Positions 34,348-44,150 of a DNA stretch of 64,000 nt are shown one piece after another (positions within the stretch are counted from its first letter, which is position 1; the number at the start of each line of letters is the position of its first letter). The notes under the pieces were generated by a model. That model had not been told where the DNA came from, made no database searches, and was given only the letters and a program-made list of their open reading frames with translations. The position numbers and the translations under genes are program-made. This stretch comes from Xanthomonas albilineans (GTDB taxonomy: Bacteria > Pseudomonadota > Gammaproteobacteria > Xanthomonadales > Xanthomonadaceae), in contig NZ_MDCB01000013.1 of NCBI RefSeq assembly GCF_002939705.1, positions 1 through 64,000 of the forward strand, in the 5' to 3' direction.

Positions 34348-35416
34348 CATCGTCGTCCTGCCTGGCGACGGCATCGGCCCCGAGATCACCGCTGCGGCGG
34401 TCTCGGTGCTGCACGCCATCGCTCATCGCTACCAGCACACCTTCCAATTCCACGAACACGACATCGGCGGGATCGCCATCGACCGCCACGGCGAGCCATT
34501 GCCGGCGACGACGCTGGAAGCCTGCCAGCGGGCCGACGCCGTGCTGCTGGGCGCAGTCGGCGGGCCGAAATGGTCCGATCCCAATGCCAAGGTGCGCCCC
34601 GAACAAGGCTTGCTGGCGATCCGCCGCGGCCTGGGCCTGTTCGCCAACCTGCGTCCGGTCAAGCCGCATCCGGCGGCGCTGGAGGCTTCCCCGATCAAAG
34701 CGCATCTACTGACCGACGTGGACATCGTGGTGGTGCGCGAACTGACCGGCGGCATCTATTTCGGCGACAAGACCCGCAGCACGACCGACGCCAGCGACCT
34801 ATGCCGCTACAGCGTCGACGAGATCGAACGGGTGCTGCGCAGCGCCTTCCGTCTTGCGCAACAACGCCGCAACCACGTCACCTCGGTGGACAAGGCCAAT
34901 GTGCTGGAAACCTCGCGGCTGTGGCGCGACGTGGCCGCGCGCATCGGCCGCGACGAATTCCCCGAGGTGCGCCTGGAACACCAACTGGTCGATTCGATGG
35001 CCATGCATCTGCTGGCCAAGCCGCGCGAGTACGACGTGATCGTCACCGAAAACATGTTCGGCGACATCCTCACCGACGAGGCCTCGATGCTGGCCGGTTC
35101 GTTGGGCCTGCTGCCGTCGGCCTCGCTAGGCGACGGTCGCATCGGCCTGTACGAACCGATCCACGGTTCGGCCCCGGACATCGCCGGCAAGGGCATCGCC
35201 AACCCCTACGCGACCATCCTCAGCACGGCGATGCTACTGCGCCACTCGCTCGGCTTGAATGCCGAAGCGGAAGCAATCGAGCAGGCGGTGGGCGCCGCGC
35301 TCGACGCGAAGGTGTTCACTGCCGACCTGGCCGCGCCCGGCCACGGCGTTTCCACCGAGGCTGCTGCACGCGCGGTCCTGGAGCAGCTCAGCGTCGCGAA
35401 CGCGACGGCACGCTGA
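34337..35416 (+). CDS. leuB: 3-isopropylmalate dehydrogenase
   Basis: The 359-residue NAD-dependent beta-decarboxylating dehydrogenase shows [10 protein letters not shown] at the N-terminus, [10 protein letters not shown], the metal site in [12 protein letters not shown] and the NAD-binding [18 protein letters not shown]. It makes 2-ketoisocaproate, the leucine precursor. It overlaps leuD and is the last gene before a strong terminator. Confidence 0.97.
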   Translation: MHADIVVLPGDGIGPEITAAAVSVLHAIAHRYQHTFQFHEHDIGGIAIDRHGEPLPATTLEACQRADAVLLGAVGGPKWSDPNAKVRPEQGLLAIRRGLGLFANLRPVKPHPAALEASPIKAHLLTDVDIVVVRELTGGIYFGDKTRSTTDASDLCRYSVDEIERVLRSAFRLAQQRRNHVTSVDKANVLETSRLWRDVAARIGRDEFPEVRLEHQLVDSMAMHLLAKPREYDVIVTENMFGDILTDEASMLAGSLGLLPSASLGDGRIGLYEPIHGSAPDIAGKGIANPYATILSTAMLLRHSLGLNAEAEAIEQAVGAALDAKVFTADLAAPGHGVSTEAAARAVLEQLSVANATAR

Positions 35417-35429
35417 GCACGCCGCCAAC

Positions 35430-35462
35430 GCGGCGCCCGCACGCGCGGGCGCCGCGACTTTT
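35430..35462 (+). terminator. Terminator of the ilv-leu operon
   Basis: An 11-bp perfect GC stem (GCGGCGCCCGC at 35430-35440, GCGGGCGCCGC at 35445-35455) with loop ACGC is followed by GAC and TTTT, 13 bases after leuB. Confidence 0.85.
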
Positions 35463-35496
35463 GCAACGGATCGCGACAACGCGAACGCACAGAGTT

Positions 35497-38400
35497 CTAG
35501 CCAATCACCCGATCGCGGCCTTCGTGCTTGGCTTGGTACAGATGCTTATCGGCCTGTAACAACAGGTCGCGGCGTGTACGCAAGGTCGGCGAGAGACAGG
35601 CGAAACCGATGCTGGCGGTGAATTGCACGACGCATCCATCCTCGTCCTGCAGGGTGAGGGCGGCGAAACGCCCCCTGAGGGTATCCAAACATGCCAATGC
35701 CTGTTCGCGATCCAGCCCAGGCAGCACCAACAGAAACTCCTCGCCGCCATGACGGGCCGCGAAGGCATTATCGCCCAGGGCAACGCGTAGCAAATCGCCG
35801 ACCCGGCGCAACACCTCGTCGCCGATCTCGTGGCCGTAAGCGTCGTTGATCTTCTTGAAGTAATCGATGTCAAGCAACGCTACACACAGTGTTGTAGACG
35901 CGGCCATGGCCTGCTCCAACGCTGCGGTGAGATAGGGTTCGGCGGTATGCCGATTCGGCAAGCCGGTCAACGCATCGTGGCCAGCCTGATAAGCAAGCTT
36001 GCGCACCAATTCGTCACGTTCGCGATTGGCCGCCGTCAGCGCCATATTATTCGCCCGCAACTCGTGAGTGCGATCCGCAATGATCGCATTGAGGCGGCGT
36101 TGACGGCGCCGATGACGATAAGTACGGCCGTGATACCACCACAGCAACAAACCGGTGACACTCATTGATGCGAACAGCACGAACGGCCAACGCTGCCAGA
36201 ACGGCGGCACGAGTTGCAGGGGGAACGAGACGCTGCCGATCCGTTCGCTGCGCGACCAATCCAGCGGACTGATGATCGCCTGCACCTCCATGCGATAATC
36301 GCCCGGCGGCAGGTTGGTATAAACCGCTTCTTCGTTGCTACCAGCATCGATCCATTGGCGATCGAAACCATACAGGCGATAGCGGTAACGGACCTTGTCG
36401 GGAGAGCGGAAACTCAGCCCGGCGTAGCGAATCGCCAACCGCGCGACACTCCCATGCAAGATGTAATTCCTGTGCAAGGCCAGTGGTTTGCCGTTGACCT
36501 GCAGGCTCTCGATCATCAACGGCGGCGGGCGCACGCTGCGCAGTCCAGGCAGCGTCGGATCGATCAATCCCAGGCCAGCGGAGGTCGGGATCAACAGCGT
36601 CCCGTCGCGGCTGCGCCAGCCCGCCGGCGCACTACTACCGTTGACCTGACTGCCCGGCATGCCATCGCTGCGGTCGAGTACGTCCACCACTAGCTTCGTG
36701 CGCTGGCCAGCATCCAATTGCCCCAGATCGGCACGCGGAATACGCAACACACCCAAGTTACTGGTCGCCCATATATTGCCGCGTTTGTCATCGATAAGCC
36801 GGAACAACTTATCGCGCGGCAGACCAACCCGATGATCGTAGAGATGGAACAGCCCGCCGCTTCGCCGCAGCAAGCCATGATCGCTGGCGATCCAGAGGGT
36901 GCCATCGGGATCTTCGAGAAAATCGAACGCATTCTGCGCCTGAAATCCACTGCCGCTCGGGATGCCCTTCAGCACACCATCGGCCGACATTGTCGCGATG
37001 CCCTGGTTGGTCCCGATCCACAGCACACCGACGTGATCACGGTACAGGGTTTGCACATGCGATCCAGGCAATCCATCGGCGGTGCCGTAGGCGCGCATAT
37101 AGGCCCCCTTGCGATACAGCAGGCCGTCATTGCTACCGATCCACAGGCCACCGTCGGCATCGGGCAGCACTGCCCGCACCATCGTCTTAGGAACCCCAGC
37201 CTCGACACCAAGGCGTTGCCTGATCGATCCATCGGCCGATAACAACACCACGCCTTGGCTATCGGTGCCGACCCACATGCCGCCATCCTTGGTCGGTGCC
37301 AGCGCCAACGCCGCTGGATCTCGACCAGGCCGATCGCCGATGCGCAACGCGCGGATGCGGCCGTGCTGCCAAAGGTCGAGTCCGGCCGCGTGGCCGATCC
37401 AGATAGCGCCATCGGGGCTTTGCCGGACCACGCGCACATAATCGCTCCCCAATCCATCGTGTCGGGTCAGACCACCGGCATCGCCCTTGGCGACGCGGTA
37501 CAGACCATCGCTGCTGCCTGCCCAAATCAGACCTTCGCGATCCTCGATCAAGGTCGCGCCGAAGACACCGGAGATCGACAGAACCTGCGCATTGCCCCCA
37601 CCCGGCAAACCCCGCAGCAGTTGCCCGTTGGACAGGGTCATCCAGAGTTGGTTCTCTTGGTCCTGCAACGCGGCCACGACACGTTCGCCCCGCTGTAGCC
37701 ATTGCACGTCACCACCGGCACTGCGCCAGAACAGACCCACATCGGTGGAGATCAGCAGCCCGCCCTTGCGGTCGCGCGCCAAGTTGCGGATCGACGCTGT
37801 CTGCATCGCCGTGCTACCCCAGCGGTATGCCGAGGCAGTCGCCGAGGACAGCCGGAATAGACCCTGCGATGTGCCCACCAACAACCCATCACCGTCCTGC
37901 AACAAACACACAACCTTGATATTGCGCAGACCAGCACGAGTGCCGACATCGATCAAACGGCCATCGCGCTCGATCCGGAACAGGCCATCCTCGTTGCCGA
38001 CCCACACTGCGCCATCGGCATCGCGCAATATGAATTCCGCGCGCAGCTGCTGCGCGCGCGCGTCGCCCAGATGTTGCCACCGCCCCGCGACGTAGCGGAA
38101 CACTCCGTTATAGGCGGTGCCGACCAGCACGCTGCCATCGGACTCGGCCACGACCGAGAACACGCTCGACAGCTCCATACCTGGCGTATTTTGCCGGTCG
38201 AACGAGGTAAAGGTGCGGCCATCGAAACGTGCCACGCCTTCCCAGGTGGCGACCCAAATCATGCCATCACGGTCCTGCACCAGACCGTGCACCAGGTTGT
38301 GCGGCAGCCCCTCCTCCATGGTCCAGCGTGCGATCACCGGACGATTGAGTACCTCGCGCTCAGTCAGCAACGGCACCGACTGCGCAGGTATGGTTGCGAT

Positions 38401-38523
38401 TGCGGGTGCGCACAGGGTGCACAGCAGCAACAACAAAAGGCGCGAACCCAGCGTCACACAACGGCGGGTCGCGCACGCACGGATGCGTGCGCGATTTTGA
38501 TGAAGCCGTTGCCCCTGTTCCAT
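35497..38523 (-). CDS. Sensor diguanylate cyclase with two-component-regulator propeller (Reg_prop / Y_Y_Y / GGDEF)
   Basis: The 1,008-residue protein begins with a short cytoplasmic part and a signal/anchor segment (LLLLLLCTLCAPAIA). About 700 periplasmic residues form repeats such as GLIWAGSSDGLYR, GGLWIGSNDGLLYR and GVLWIGTNQGIATM (Reg_prop beta-propellers), then a Y_Y_Y domain (YRYRLYGFDRQWIDAG), a membrane helix (FVLFASMSVTGLLLWW) and a C-terminal GGDEF domain with an intact RHGGEEF site. No RxxD inhibitory site precedes it. It should make cyclic di-GMP in response to an unknown periplasmic cue. The ATG at 38523 is chosen over an upstream one without support. Confidence 0.9.
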   Translation of the reverse strand: MEQGQRLHQNRARIRACATRRCVTLGSRLLLLLLCTLCAPAIATIPAQSVPLLTEREVLNRPVIARWTMEEGLPHNLVHGLVQDRDGMIWVATWEGVARFDGRTFTSFDRQNTPGMELSSVFSVVAESDGSVLVGTAYNGVFRYVAGRWQHLGDARAQQLRAEFILRDADGAVWVGNEDGLFRIERDGRLIDVGTRAGLRNIKVVCLLQDGDGLLVGTSQGLFRLSSATASAYRWGSTAMQTASIRNLARDRKGGLLISTDVGLFWRSAGGDVQWLQRGERVVAALQDQENQLWMTLSNGQLLRGLPGGGNAQVLSISGVFGATLIEDREGLIWAGSSDGLYRVAKGDAGGLTRHDGLGSDYVRVVRQSPDGAIWIGHAAGLDLWQHGRIRALRIGDRPGRDPAALALAPTKDGGMWVGTDSQGVVLLSADGSIRQRLGVEAGVPKTMVRAVLPDADGGLWIGSNDGLLYRKGAYMRAYGTADGLPGSHVQTLYRDHVGVLWIGTNQGIATMSADGVLKGIPSGSGFQAQNAFDFLEDPDGTLWIASDHGLLRRSGGLFHLYDHRVGLPRDKLFRLIDDKRGNIWATSNLGVLRIPRADLGQLDAGQRTKLVVDVLDRSDGMPGSQVNGSSAPAGWRSRDGTLLIPTSAGLGLIDPTLPGLRSVRPPPLMIESLQVNGKPLALHRNYILHGSVARLAIRYAGLSFRSPDKVRYRYRLYGFDRQWIDAGSNEEAVYTNLPPGDYRMEVQAIISPLDWSRSERIGSVSFPLQLVPPFWQRWPFVLFASMSVTGLLLWWYHGRTYRHRRRQRRLNAIIADRTHELRANNMALTAANRERDELVRKLAYQAGHDALTGLPNRHTAEPYLTAALEQAMAASTTLCVALLDIDYFKKINDAYGHEIGDEVLRRVGDLLRVALGDNAFAARHGGEEFLLVLPGLDREQALACLDTLRGRFAALTLQDEDGCVVQFTASIGFACLSPTLRTRRDLLLQADKHLYQAKHEGRDRVIG

Positions 38524-38802
38524 TACATTCCGAATCGCACCAGCAACGGCGCTCGGCACCCCATATGGCAAGCCGACTAATCTATCACCGAGCACTCAAC
38601 GCCAATGTCAGGATATTCCTGACTTGGGCAGTAGACCGTACGACATTTATTCAGCACGGGGATCGAAGTGCGCCATAGGCGACACATCGCGCCGCCCTGG
38701 CGATTCCAACAAGTTAAGCAGGACAGATGAACCGTAGCCATCCATGTCCCATTATCAAAATAATGAACCCGACGGCATAGCATATATATCGAACCGACTG
38801 GT

Positions 38803-38818
38803 ATAGTATTATCACTAT
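38803..38818 (+). promoter_or_regulatory. Candidate operator at the tetR start
   Basis: ATAGT (38803-38807) and ACTAT (38814-38818) form a 16-bp inverted repeat with a 6-base spacer in an AT-rich stretch overlapping the start codon of the TetR gene. Such placement suits autorepression, but no experimental motif is known to me. Confidence 0.4.
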
Positions 38819-39482
38819 GGTCCGCCAATCGTCCGCTGCACACTCACCCAAGCCTTCCTCACGTCCTGCCGGGCCAGGACGTCCCAAGGACATGGGCAAG
38901 CGTGCCGCGATCCTGGAAGCAGCCATGCACATGTTCACCGAACTGGGCTTCGGCCGGGTCAGCATGGACGGCATCGCTGCCCGTGCCGGCGTCTCCAAGC
39001 TAACCGTCTACAGTCACTACGGCGACAAGGAGACCCTGTTCGCCGAGGCGGTGCGTGCGCAATGCCAGACGCTGCTGCCCGACGACCTGTTCGGTCATCC
39101 GCTGAAAGGTCCGCTGCGCACGCAATTGATGGAGATCGGCCTAGCCTACTTCGCGATGATCAGCAGCGAGGATGCGATGGCCACCCATCGCATGATGCTG
39201 AGCCCGGGCACCGGCGACGAGCACGTCCGCGAGATGTTCTGGAACGCCGGCCCCAAACGCACCCGACAGGATCTGGCGCAATTACTCCAAGCGCACGCGG
39301 CGGCCGGCGAACTGGAGATCGCCGATCTGGGCTTGGCCGCCTCGCAGTTCTTCTGCCTGGTCAGGGGCGAACTGCTCACGCTGATGATGTGCGGCCTGTG
39401 CCGCGACCCCAGCCCGGCGCAGATCCAGGCCCACGTCCAGGCCAGCGTCGACTTTTTCCTGCGCGCCTATGCAGTGCGCTGA
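38817..39482 (+). CDS. TetR/AcrR-family transcriptional regulator
   Basis: The 221-residue protein has a typical N-terminal DNA-binding domain at about 25-75 (GKRAAILEAAMHMFTELGF, VSMDGIAARAGVSKLTVYSHYGDKETLF). The C-terminal ligand domain resembles the AefR-like group (SSEDAMATHRMMLSP, QFFCLVRGELLTLMM). A Pro/Ser-rich N-terminal tail precedes the domain. It is divergent from the diguanylate cyclase gene, but TolC lies 0.8 kb downstream on the same strand, so regulation of export or envelope genes is possible. Confidence 0.9.
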   Translation: MVRQSSAAHSPKPSSRPAGPGRPKDMGKRAAILEAAMHMFTELGFGRVSMDGIAARAGVSKLTVYSHYGDKETLFAEAVRAQCQTLLPDDLFGHPLKGPLRTQLMEIGLAYFAMISSEDAMATHRMMLSPGTGDEHVREMFWNAGPKRTRQDLAQLLQAHAAAGELEIADLGLAASQFFCLVRGELLTLMMCGLCRDPSPAQIQAHVQASVDFFLRAYAVR

Positions 39483-39617
39483 GTCCACGCTACGGGCGTG
39501 GCCCGGTACCGATGACTTCCGGCACTGCGCGCCGCGCTGTCCCGACGGCGATGCTGCGGCATACGCCCAGCCTCCCCGCCAGCTAAAATGCGCGCCCCTC
39601 TGCGTTGGATGCCCGAA

Positions 39618-40280
39618 ATGACGATCGACTACTCCCAAGCCCGCGAAAAAATGGTTGAACAGCAGATCCGTCCTTGGGACGTGCTCGACCTGCGCGTGCT
39701 CGACGTGTTGTCGCGGCTGCCGCGCGAGACTTTCGTGCCGCACAGCCACCGCGCCGTCGCTTATGCCGACCTGGAGATTCCGTTGGGCCACGGCCAGTAC
39801 ATGATGAAGCCGGTCATCGAGGGCCGCATGCTGCAAGCGCTGGACCTGCAGGCGGGCGAGGACGTACTGGAAATCGGCACTGGCAGCGGCTTCGTCAGCG
39901 CGTGCCTAGGCGAACTGGGCCGCGAGGTGGTGAGCCTGGAGATCGAAGCCGCCCTGGCCGCGACCGCACGCGCCAACCTCGATGCCGCCGGACTGGGGAG
40001 CAATATTCGCATCGAGACCGCCGACGCATTGACCTGGACCCCAGGCGAGCGACGCTTCGACGCGATCTGCGTGACCGCCGCGGTCACCGAGATTCCGGCA
40101 CAGTTTCTCTCCTGGCTGCGCCCGGGCGGACGCCTGTTCGCCATCTGCGGTCGCGCCCCGGTCATGGAAGCGGTAAGGATCCACGCCAACGCCGGCACGC
40201 CACGCACGGAATCGCTGTTCGAAACCGACTTGGCGTATTACCTGCGCGGCGCCGCGCCAGTTCCTCAGTTCACATTCTGA
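39618..40280 (+). CDS. Protein-L-isoaspartate O-methyltransferase family protein
   Basis: The 220-residue protein has the SAM-binding motif DVLEIGTGSGFVSACL at about residue 77 and the PCMT-type N-terminus (MVEQQIRPWDVLDLRVLDVL, RETFVPHSHRAVAYADLEIP). PCMTs repair isoaspartyl residues, but members next to tolC are a divergent subgroup whose substrate is uncertain. It ends 18 bases before tolC and is probably co-transcribed. The start at 39618 matches where homology begins. Confidence 0.85.
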   Translation: MTIDYSQAREKMVEQQIRPWDVLDLRVLDVLSRLPRETFVPHSHRAVAYADLEIPLGHGQYMMKPVIEGRMLQALDLQAGEDVLEIGTGSGFVSACLGELGREVVSLEIEAALAATARANLDAAGLGSNIRIETADALTWTPGERRFDAICVTAAVTEIPAQFLSWLRPGGRLFAICGRAPVMEAVRIHANAGTPRTESLFETDLAYYLRGAAPVPQFTF

Positions 40281-40298
40281 TCCATCAAGGAAGCCGCA

Positions 40299-41663
40299 AT
40301 GATCCGCCGATCCCTCGTTCTGGCACTGGCTGTCGCGTTGTCTCCGTTGGCCGCCAACGCCACGGACCTATTGCAAGTCTACGAAATGGCCCGCAACAGC
40401 GACCCACAGCTGGCCTCGGCGGAATCGACCCGTCTGTACGACAAGGAAGGCGCTGTGCAGGCGCGCGCGGCACTGCTGCCACAGATCAACGGTGGTGCCT
40501 CACTGCAGCGCAGCCATAGCGAGATCGAGCGTGGCACCGGCGAACTGGCGGGCACCAGCAAGAGCCGTAGCTACAACCTCCAGGGTCAGCAGACCCTGGT
40601 CAATTTCGCGCAGTTCTCCAACCTGCGCGCGCAAAAAGCGCGTAGCCTGGCAGCGGACTACACGCTGGAATCGGCCAAGGACGAGCTGATCGTGCGCACC
40701 TCGGCGGCCTACTTCAACGTGCTCGTTGCGATCGAGTCGCTGGTCGCGGCACAGACCAACGAAGCCGCCGCCAAAAAACAATTCGACTACGCCAACAAGC
40801 GCCTGGAAGTCGGCCTGGCACCGATCACCGACGTGCACGAAGCCCGTGCCCAGTACGACCAGGCCCGCGCCGACACGATCAGCTCGCGCAACTCGCTACA
40901 GGACCTGTACCAGGCGCTGACCGAGATCACCGGACAGCCGGTGCACGACCTGCGCGCACTACCGGAGGACTTCCGTCCGCAACTGCCGCCCAGCAACGGC
41001 GACATCGACAGCATGATCGCCTCTGCGCTGGACAAGAATCCGTCGCTGCGCTCCTACAAGTACCAGGTACAGGCAGCCGAGTACAGCGTATCCACAGCAC
41101 GTGCCGGGCACCTGCCGACGCTCAACCTGTCGGCCAGCGCCGGCCGCGACGCGAACTGGGGTAACGGCATCTCCGGCAACAACACGCCACGCAATGACAG
41201 CAACGTCATCGGCCTCACCCTGAACATCCCAATCTTCGCTGGCGGCGCCACTCAATCGTTGGTGCGCCAGGCCCTGGCGCAGCGCGACATTGCGCAAGAC
41301 AACTACGAGTTGCAGAAGCGAGCACTCGACCGCAACACCCGCAATGCGTATCAGACAGTCCTCGCCGGGATCAGCGAAATCGAGGCGCGGCGTCTGGCGG
41401 TGGTCTCGGCGCAAGCCGCCTTCGACGCCTCGCAAGTCGGCCTGGAGGTGGGCACCCGCACCGTGCTGGACGTGGTGCAGAACCAGCGCACCCTGTATCA
41501 GGCACAACTGGCCTACGCGCAGGCGCGCTACAACTTCCTGCAGAACCGCCTCCTGCTGAACCAAGCGCTGGGAACGCTGAACGTGGCCGACGTGCAATCG
41601 ATCAATGCGTTGCTGACGCAAAAAGCCGAATCCAAACTCGACCCCAGCAACAGTCCCCAGTAA
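40299..41663 (+). CDS. tolC: TolC-family outer-membrane efflux protein
   Basis: The 454-residue protein has a signal peptide ending ANATDLLQ and the two-repeat OEP layout: ARNSDPQLASAES, the central turn TGQPVHDLRALP, the second repeat (NPSLRSYKYQVQAAEYSVS) and the C-terminal GTRTVLDVVQNQRTLYQAQ and FLQNRLLLNQALGTL. It forms the outer-membrane duct for tripartite efflux and type I secretion; in X. albilineans TolC is linked to toxin export. Start at 40299 has AAGGAAG upstream. Confidence 0.95.
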   Translation: MIRRSLVLALAVALSPLAANATDLLQVYEMARNSDPQLASAESTRLYDKEGAVQARAALLPQINGGASLQRSHSEIERGTGELAGTSKSRSYNLQGQQTLVNFAQFSNLRAQKARSLAADYTLESAKDELIVRTSAAYFNVLVAIESLVAAQTNEAAAKKQFDYANKRLEVGLAPITDVHEARAQYDQARADTISSRNSLQDLYQALTEITGQPVHDLRALPEDFRPQLPPSNGDIDSMIASALDKNPSLRSYKYQVQAAEYSVSTARAGHLPTLNLSASAGRDANWGNGISGNNTPRNDSNVIGLTLNIPIFAGGATQSLVRQALAQRDIAQDNYELQKRALDRNTRNAYQTVLAGISEIEARRLAVVSAQAAFDASQVGLEVGTRTVLDVVQNQRTLYQAQLAYAQARYNFLQNRLLLNQALGTLNVADVQSINALLTQKAESKLDPSNSPQ

Positions 41664-41780
41664 ACCCGACTGGCCGCAGGCACGCCAATCGTCCTACACG
41701 GTGGCCATTCGTTCGCGCGAGCATGTTGTGCCGATGCGACATGATGCGCTCGCCCTGCCATTCGCTACAGCGGACTGACC

Positions 41781-43118
41781 TCAGCCGCATGCCGCGAACG
41801 GGCCTGCTTCCGGTTCCACTGCGGCCACCGGCGGCAGATGCGGCGCAATCAACTGCAAGGTACGCTGCAGCGCGCCGCGACCATTCGCGACCAGCGCGTA
41901 CCCGGCGTCGGCCATGTGCACGCGTGCGTCAGCATCGGCCAGTAGCCGCTGCAACGCGACGCACACTGCCGCCGCATCCTCGCAAATGACCAGCGCACCG
42001 GCTTCGCGCATACGCCGCGAAATCTCGGCGAAATTGTGCAGGTGCGGGCCGCTCACCGACGGCGTGCCGACAGCTGCCGGTTCCAGCAGGTTGTGCCCGC
42101 CGACAGGCTGCAGGCTGCCACCGACGAAGGCGACCTGGGCGCAGGCATAGAACGCCATCAACTCGCCCAGCGTATCGATCACGAACACATCGTCCTCGGT
42201 CCCCGGCCATTGCTGCTGACGGCGCGTGGACACCCGCCAGCCCTGGTCGCGCGCCAGCATCTCGACCTTGGCGAAGCGCTCAGGATGACGAGGCGCCCAC
42301 AGCAACAGCAACCCCGGCCATTGCCTGCGTAACTGCCGGTGCATTTCGATCACCGCCGCCTCTTCGCCATCGTGGGTGCTGGCGGCAATCCATAGCGGAC
42401 ATATCGCAGGCACTCGCTCGCGAAACGCCGCGACAAACGCCGACAAGTCCGCAGGTGCGGCGATATCGAACTTCAGATTACCCAGCGCACATACCTGCTC
42501 CGCACCCGCCCCCAACTCGACGAAGCGCGCGGCATCCTCCTGCGACTGCGCCGCCACGCAGGTCACCGTGCGCAGCGCACGCCCGATCAGCGGTCGCAGC
42601 ACCCGGTAGCCACGCAGCGAACGCGCCGATAGCCGCGCGTTGAGCACGTACACCGGAATACCGCGGTCGCGGCAACCGAACAGCATGTTCGGCCACAACT
42701 CGGTCTCCAGGATCAGCGCCAGACTGGGACGGAAGTGGCGCAGAAACCGACCGACACTGCCTGGCACGTCATACGGAAGATAGACATGCTCCAACGCGTC
42801 CCCCCATAGCGCGCGCACCCGCTCGGACCCAGTCGGGGTGATGGTGGTGATGACCCAGCGGATATCCGGACGCTGCGCGCGCAACGCATTGACCACCGGC
42901 GCGGCGACGTTGACCTCGCCCACCGACACCGCGTGCAACCACACCCGCGGACGGCCAAGGCTCTGCGGATACGCGGCATAACGCTCGTCCCAACGCTGGA
43001 AGTACTGACGCACACGAAAACCGCGCCAGATCAAGTGATAGACCGTGACCGGCAGCAGCAGATAGAGCACGGCCGAATACAGGCCACGCAGCAGCCGTTC
43101 GATGAAATCATTGCGCAT
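41781..43118 (-). CDS. waaA: 3-deoxy-D-manno-octulosonic acid (Kdo) transferase
   Basis: The 445-residue GT30 protein has the N-terminal membrane anchor (LYSAVLYLLLPVTVYHLIWRG), WLHAVSVGEVNVAAPVV with the catalytic Glu, TTITPTGSERV, LETELWPNM and the C-terminal FVGGSLQPVGGHNLLEPA. It transfers Kdo to lipid A at the inner face of the membrane. The ATG at 43118 (MRNDFIERLL) is chosen because the 18-residue upstream extension is not family-like. It is divergent from the acyltransferase gene. Confidence 0.96.
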   Translation of the reverse strand: MRNDFIERLLRGLYSAVLYLLLPVTVYHLIWRGFRVRQYFQRWDERYAAYPQSLGRPRVWLHAVSVGEVNVAAPVVNALRAQRPDIRWVITTITPTGSERVRALWGDALEHVYLPYDVPGSVGRFLRHFRPSLALILETELWPNMLFGCRDRGIPVYVLNARLSARSLRGYRVLRPLIGRALRTVTCVAAQSQEDAARFVELGAGAEQVCALGNLKFDIAAPADLSAFVAAFRERVPAICPLWIAASTHDGEEAAVIEMHRQLRRQWPGLLLLWAPRHPERFAKVEMLARDQGWRVSTRRQQQWPGTEDDVFVIDTLGELMAFYACAQVAFVGGSLQPVGGHNLLEPAAVGTPSVSGPHLHNFAEISRRMREAGALVICEDAAAVCVALQRLLADADARVHMADAGYALVANGRGALQRTLQLIAPHLPPVAAVEPEAGPFAACG

Positions 43119-43198
43119 CCGGACAGCATAGCCGGTTGCGCGCGGCTGGCGGCAGACGATGGCCGACGCCATCTTGCACGCCCGGCTACACTGACGCC

Positions 43199-44143
43199 AT
43201 GTCCGATGTCGCCTCTGCTCCGTCCTCCTCCGCCACCCACGTCACCCCACCACCACGCACGCCGCGCCACTGGTCAACTTGGTTGCTACTGGGCCTGGCG
43301 CTGCTCGCCGCGCGCCTGCCCTGGTGCTTGCAGCGCGCACTGGGTCGCGGCATCGGTTGGCTCGCGCTGCGCCTGGCCGGCACCCGCCGCCACGCCGCCG
43401 CAACGAATCTGGCGCTGTGCTTTCCGGAGCAGAGCGACGCCTGGCGCGCGCACCTGCTGCGCGAGAGCTTCGATGCATTGGGCGTGGGGGTATTCGAGTT
43501 CGCCCGGGCCTGGTGGGGCAGCATCGCCCCGATGCGTTGCCACGCACGCATCGAGGGTTTGGAACACCTGCAACGGCTGCAAGCGCAGGGGCGCGGTGTC
43601 CTGCTGGTTTCCGGCCACTTCATGACCCTGGAGATCTGTGGCCGCCTGCTGTGCCAACACGTACCGCTGGCCGGCATGTACCGGCGCCACCGCAATCCGG
43701 TGTTCGAGTGGGCGGTCAAACGCGGTCGCCTGCGCTACGCCAGCGCCATGTTCGCCAACGAGGACCTGCGCGGCAGCATGCGCCACCTCAAGCGCGGCGG
43801 CATGCTGTGGTACGCGCCGGATCAGGACATGCGCGGCAAGGACACCGTCTTCGTGCCGTTCTTCGGCGTGCCTGCGGCCACCATCACCGCCACCCACCAG
43901 TTGGCGCGGCTCACCGGCTGCGCAGTCGTGCCGTTCTTCCACCATCGCGAGAGCGGCGATTACGTGCTGCGCATCGCGCCACCACTGGACAACTTCCCGT
44001 CCACCGACATCGTCGCCGACACCGCTCGGATCAATGCCGCGATCGAAGCGATGGTGCGCGCAGCGCCGGCGCAGTATCTGTGGATCCATCGCCGCTTCAA
44101 GCGCCAGCCCAATGGACGTAGTAGCGTCTACACACGCGATTGA
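43199..44143 (+). CDS. Lipid A biosynthesis lauroyl acyltransferase (LpxL/HtrB family)
   Basis: The 314-residue protein has one N-terminal membrane segment (WLLLGLALLAARLPWCLQRA) and the HX4E catalytic motif in SGHFMTLEICG near residue 140. Further family segments are LWYAPDQDMRGKDTVFVPFFG and a C-terminal YLWIHRRFKRQP. It acylates Kdo-lipid A; LpxL versus LpxP/LpxM specificity cannot be told apart here. The ATG at 43199 begins MSDVASAPSS. It is adjacent to waaA, the preceding step in the pathway. Confidence 0.92.
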   Translation: MSDVASAPSSSATHVTPPPRTPRHWSTWLLLGLALLAARLPWCLQRALGRGIGWLALRLAGTRRHAAATNLALCFPEQSDAWRAHLLRESFDALGVGVFEFARAWWGSIAPMRCHARIEGLEHLQRLQAQGRGVLLVSGHFMTLEICGRLLCQHVPLAGMYRRHRNPVFEWAVKRGRLRYASAMFANEDLRGSMRHLKRGGMLWYAPDQDMRGKDTVFVPFFGVPAATITATHQLARLTGCAVVPFFHHRESGDYVLRIAPPLDNFPSTDIVADTARINAAIEAMVRAAPAQYLWIHRRFKRQPNGRSSVYTRD

Positions 44144-44150
44144 GTCCCGC

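Noticed and set aside
39484-39501. CCACGC...GCGTGG hairpin after tetR as a terminator
   Set aside because: Only a 6-bp stem with no U-run; too weak to list as a feature.
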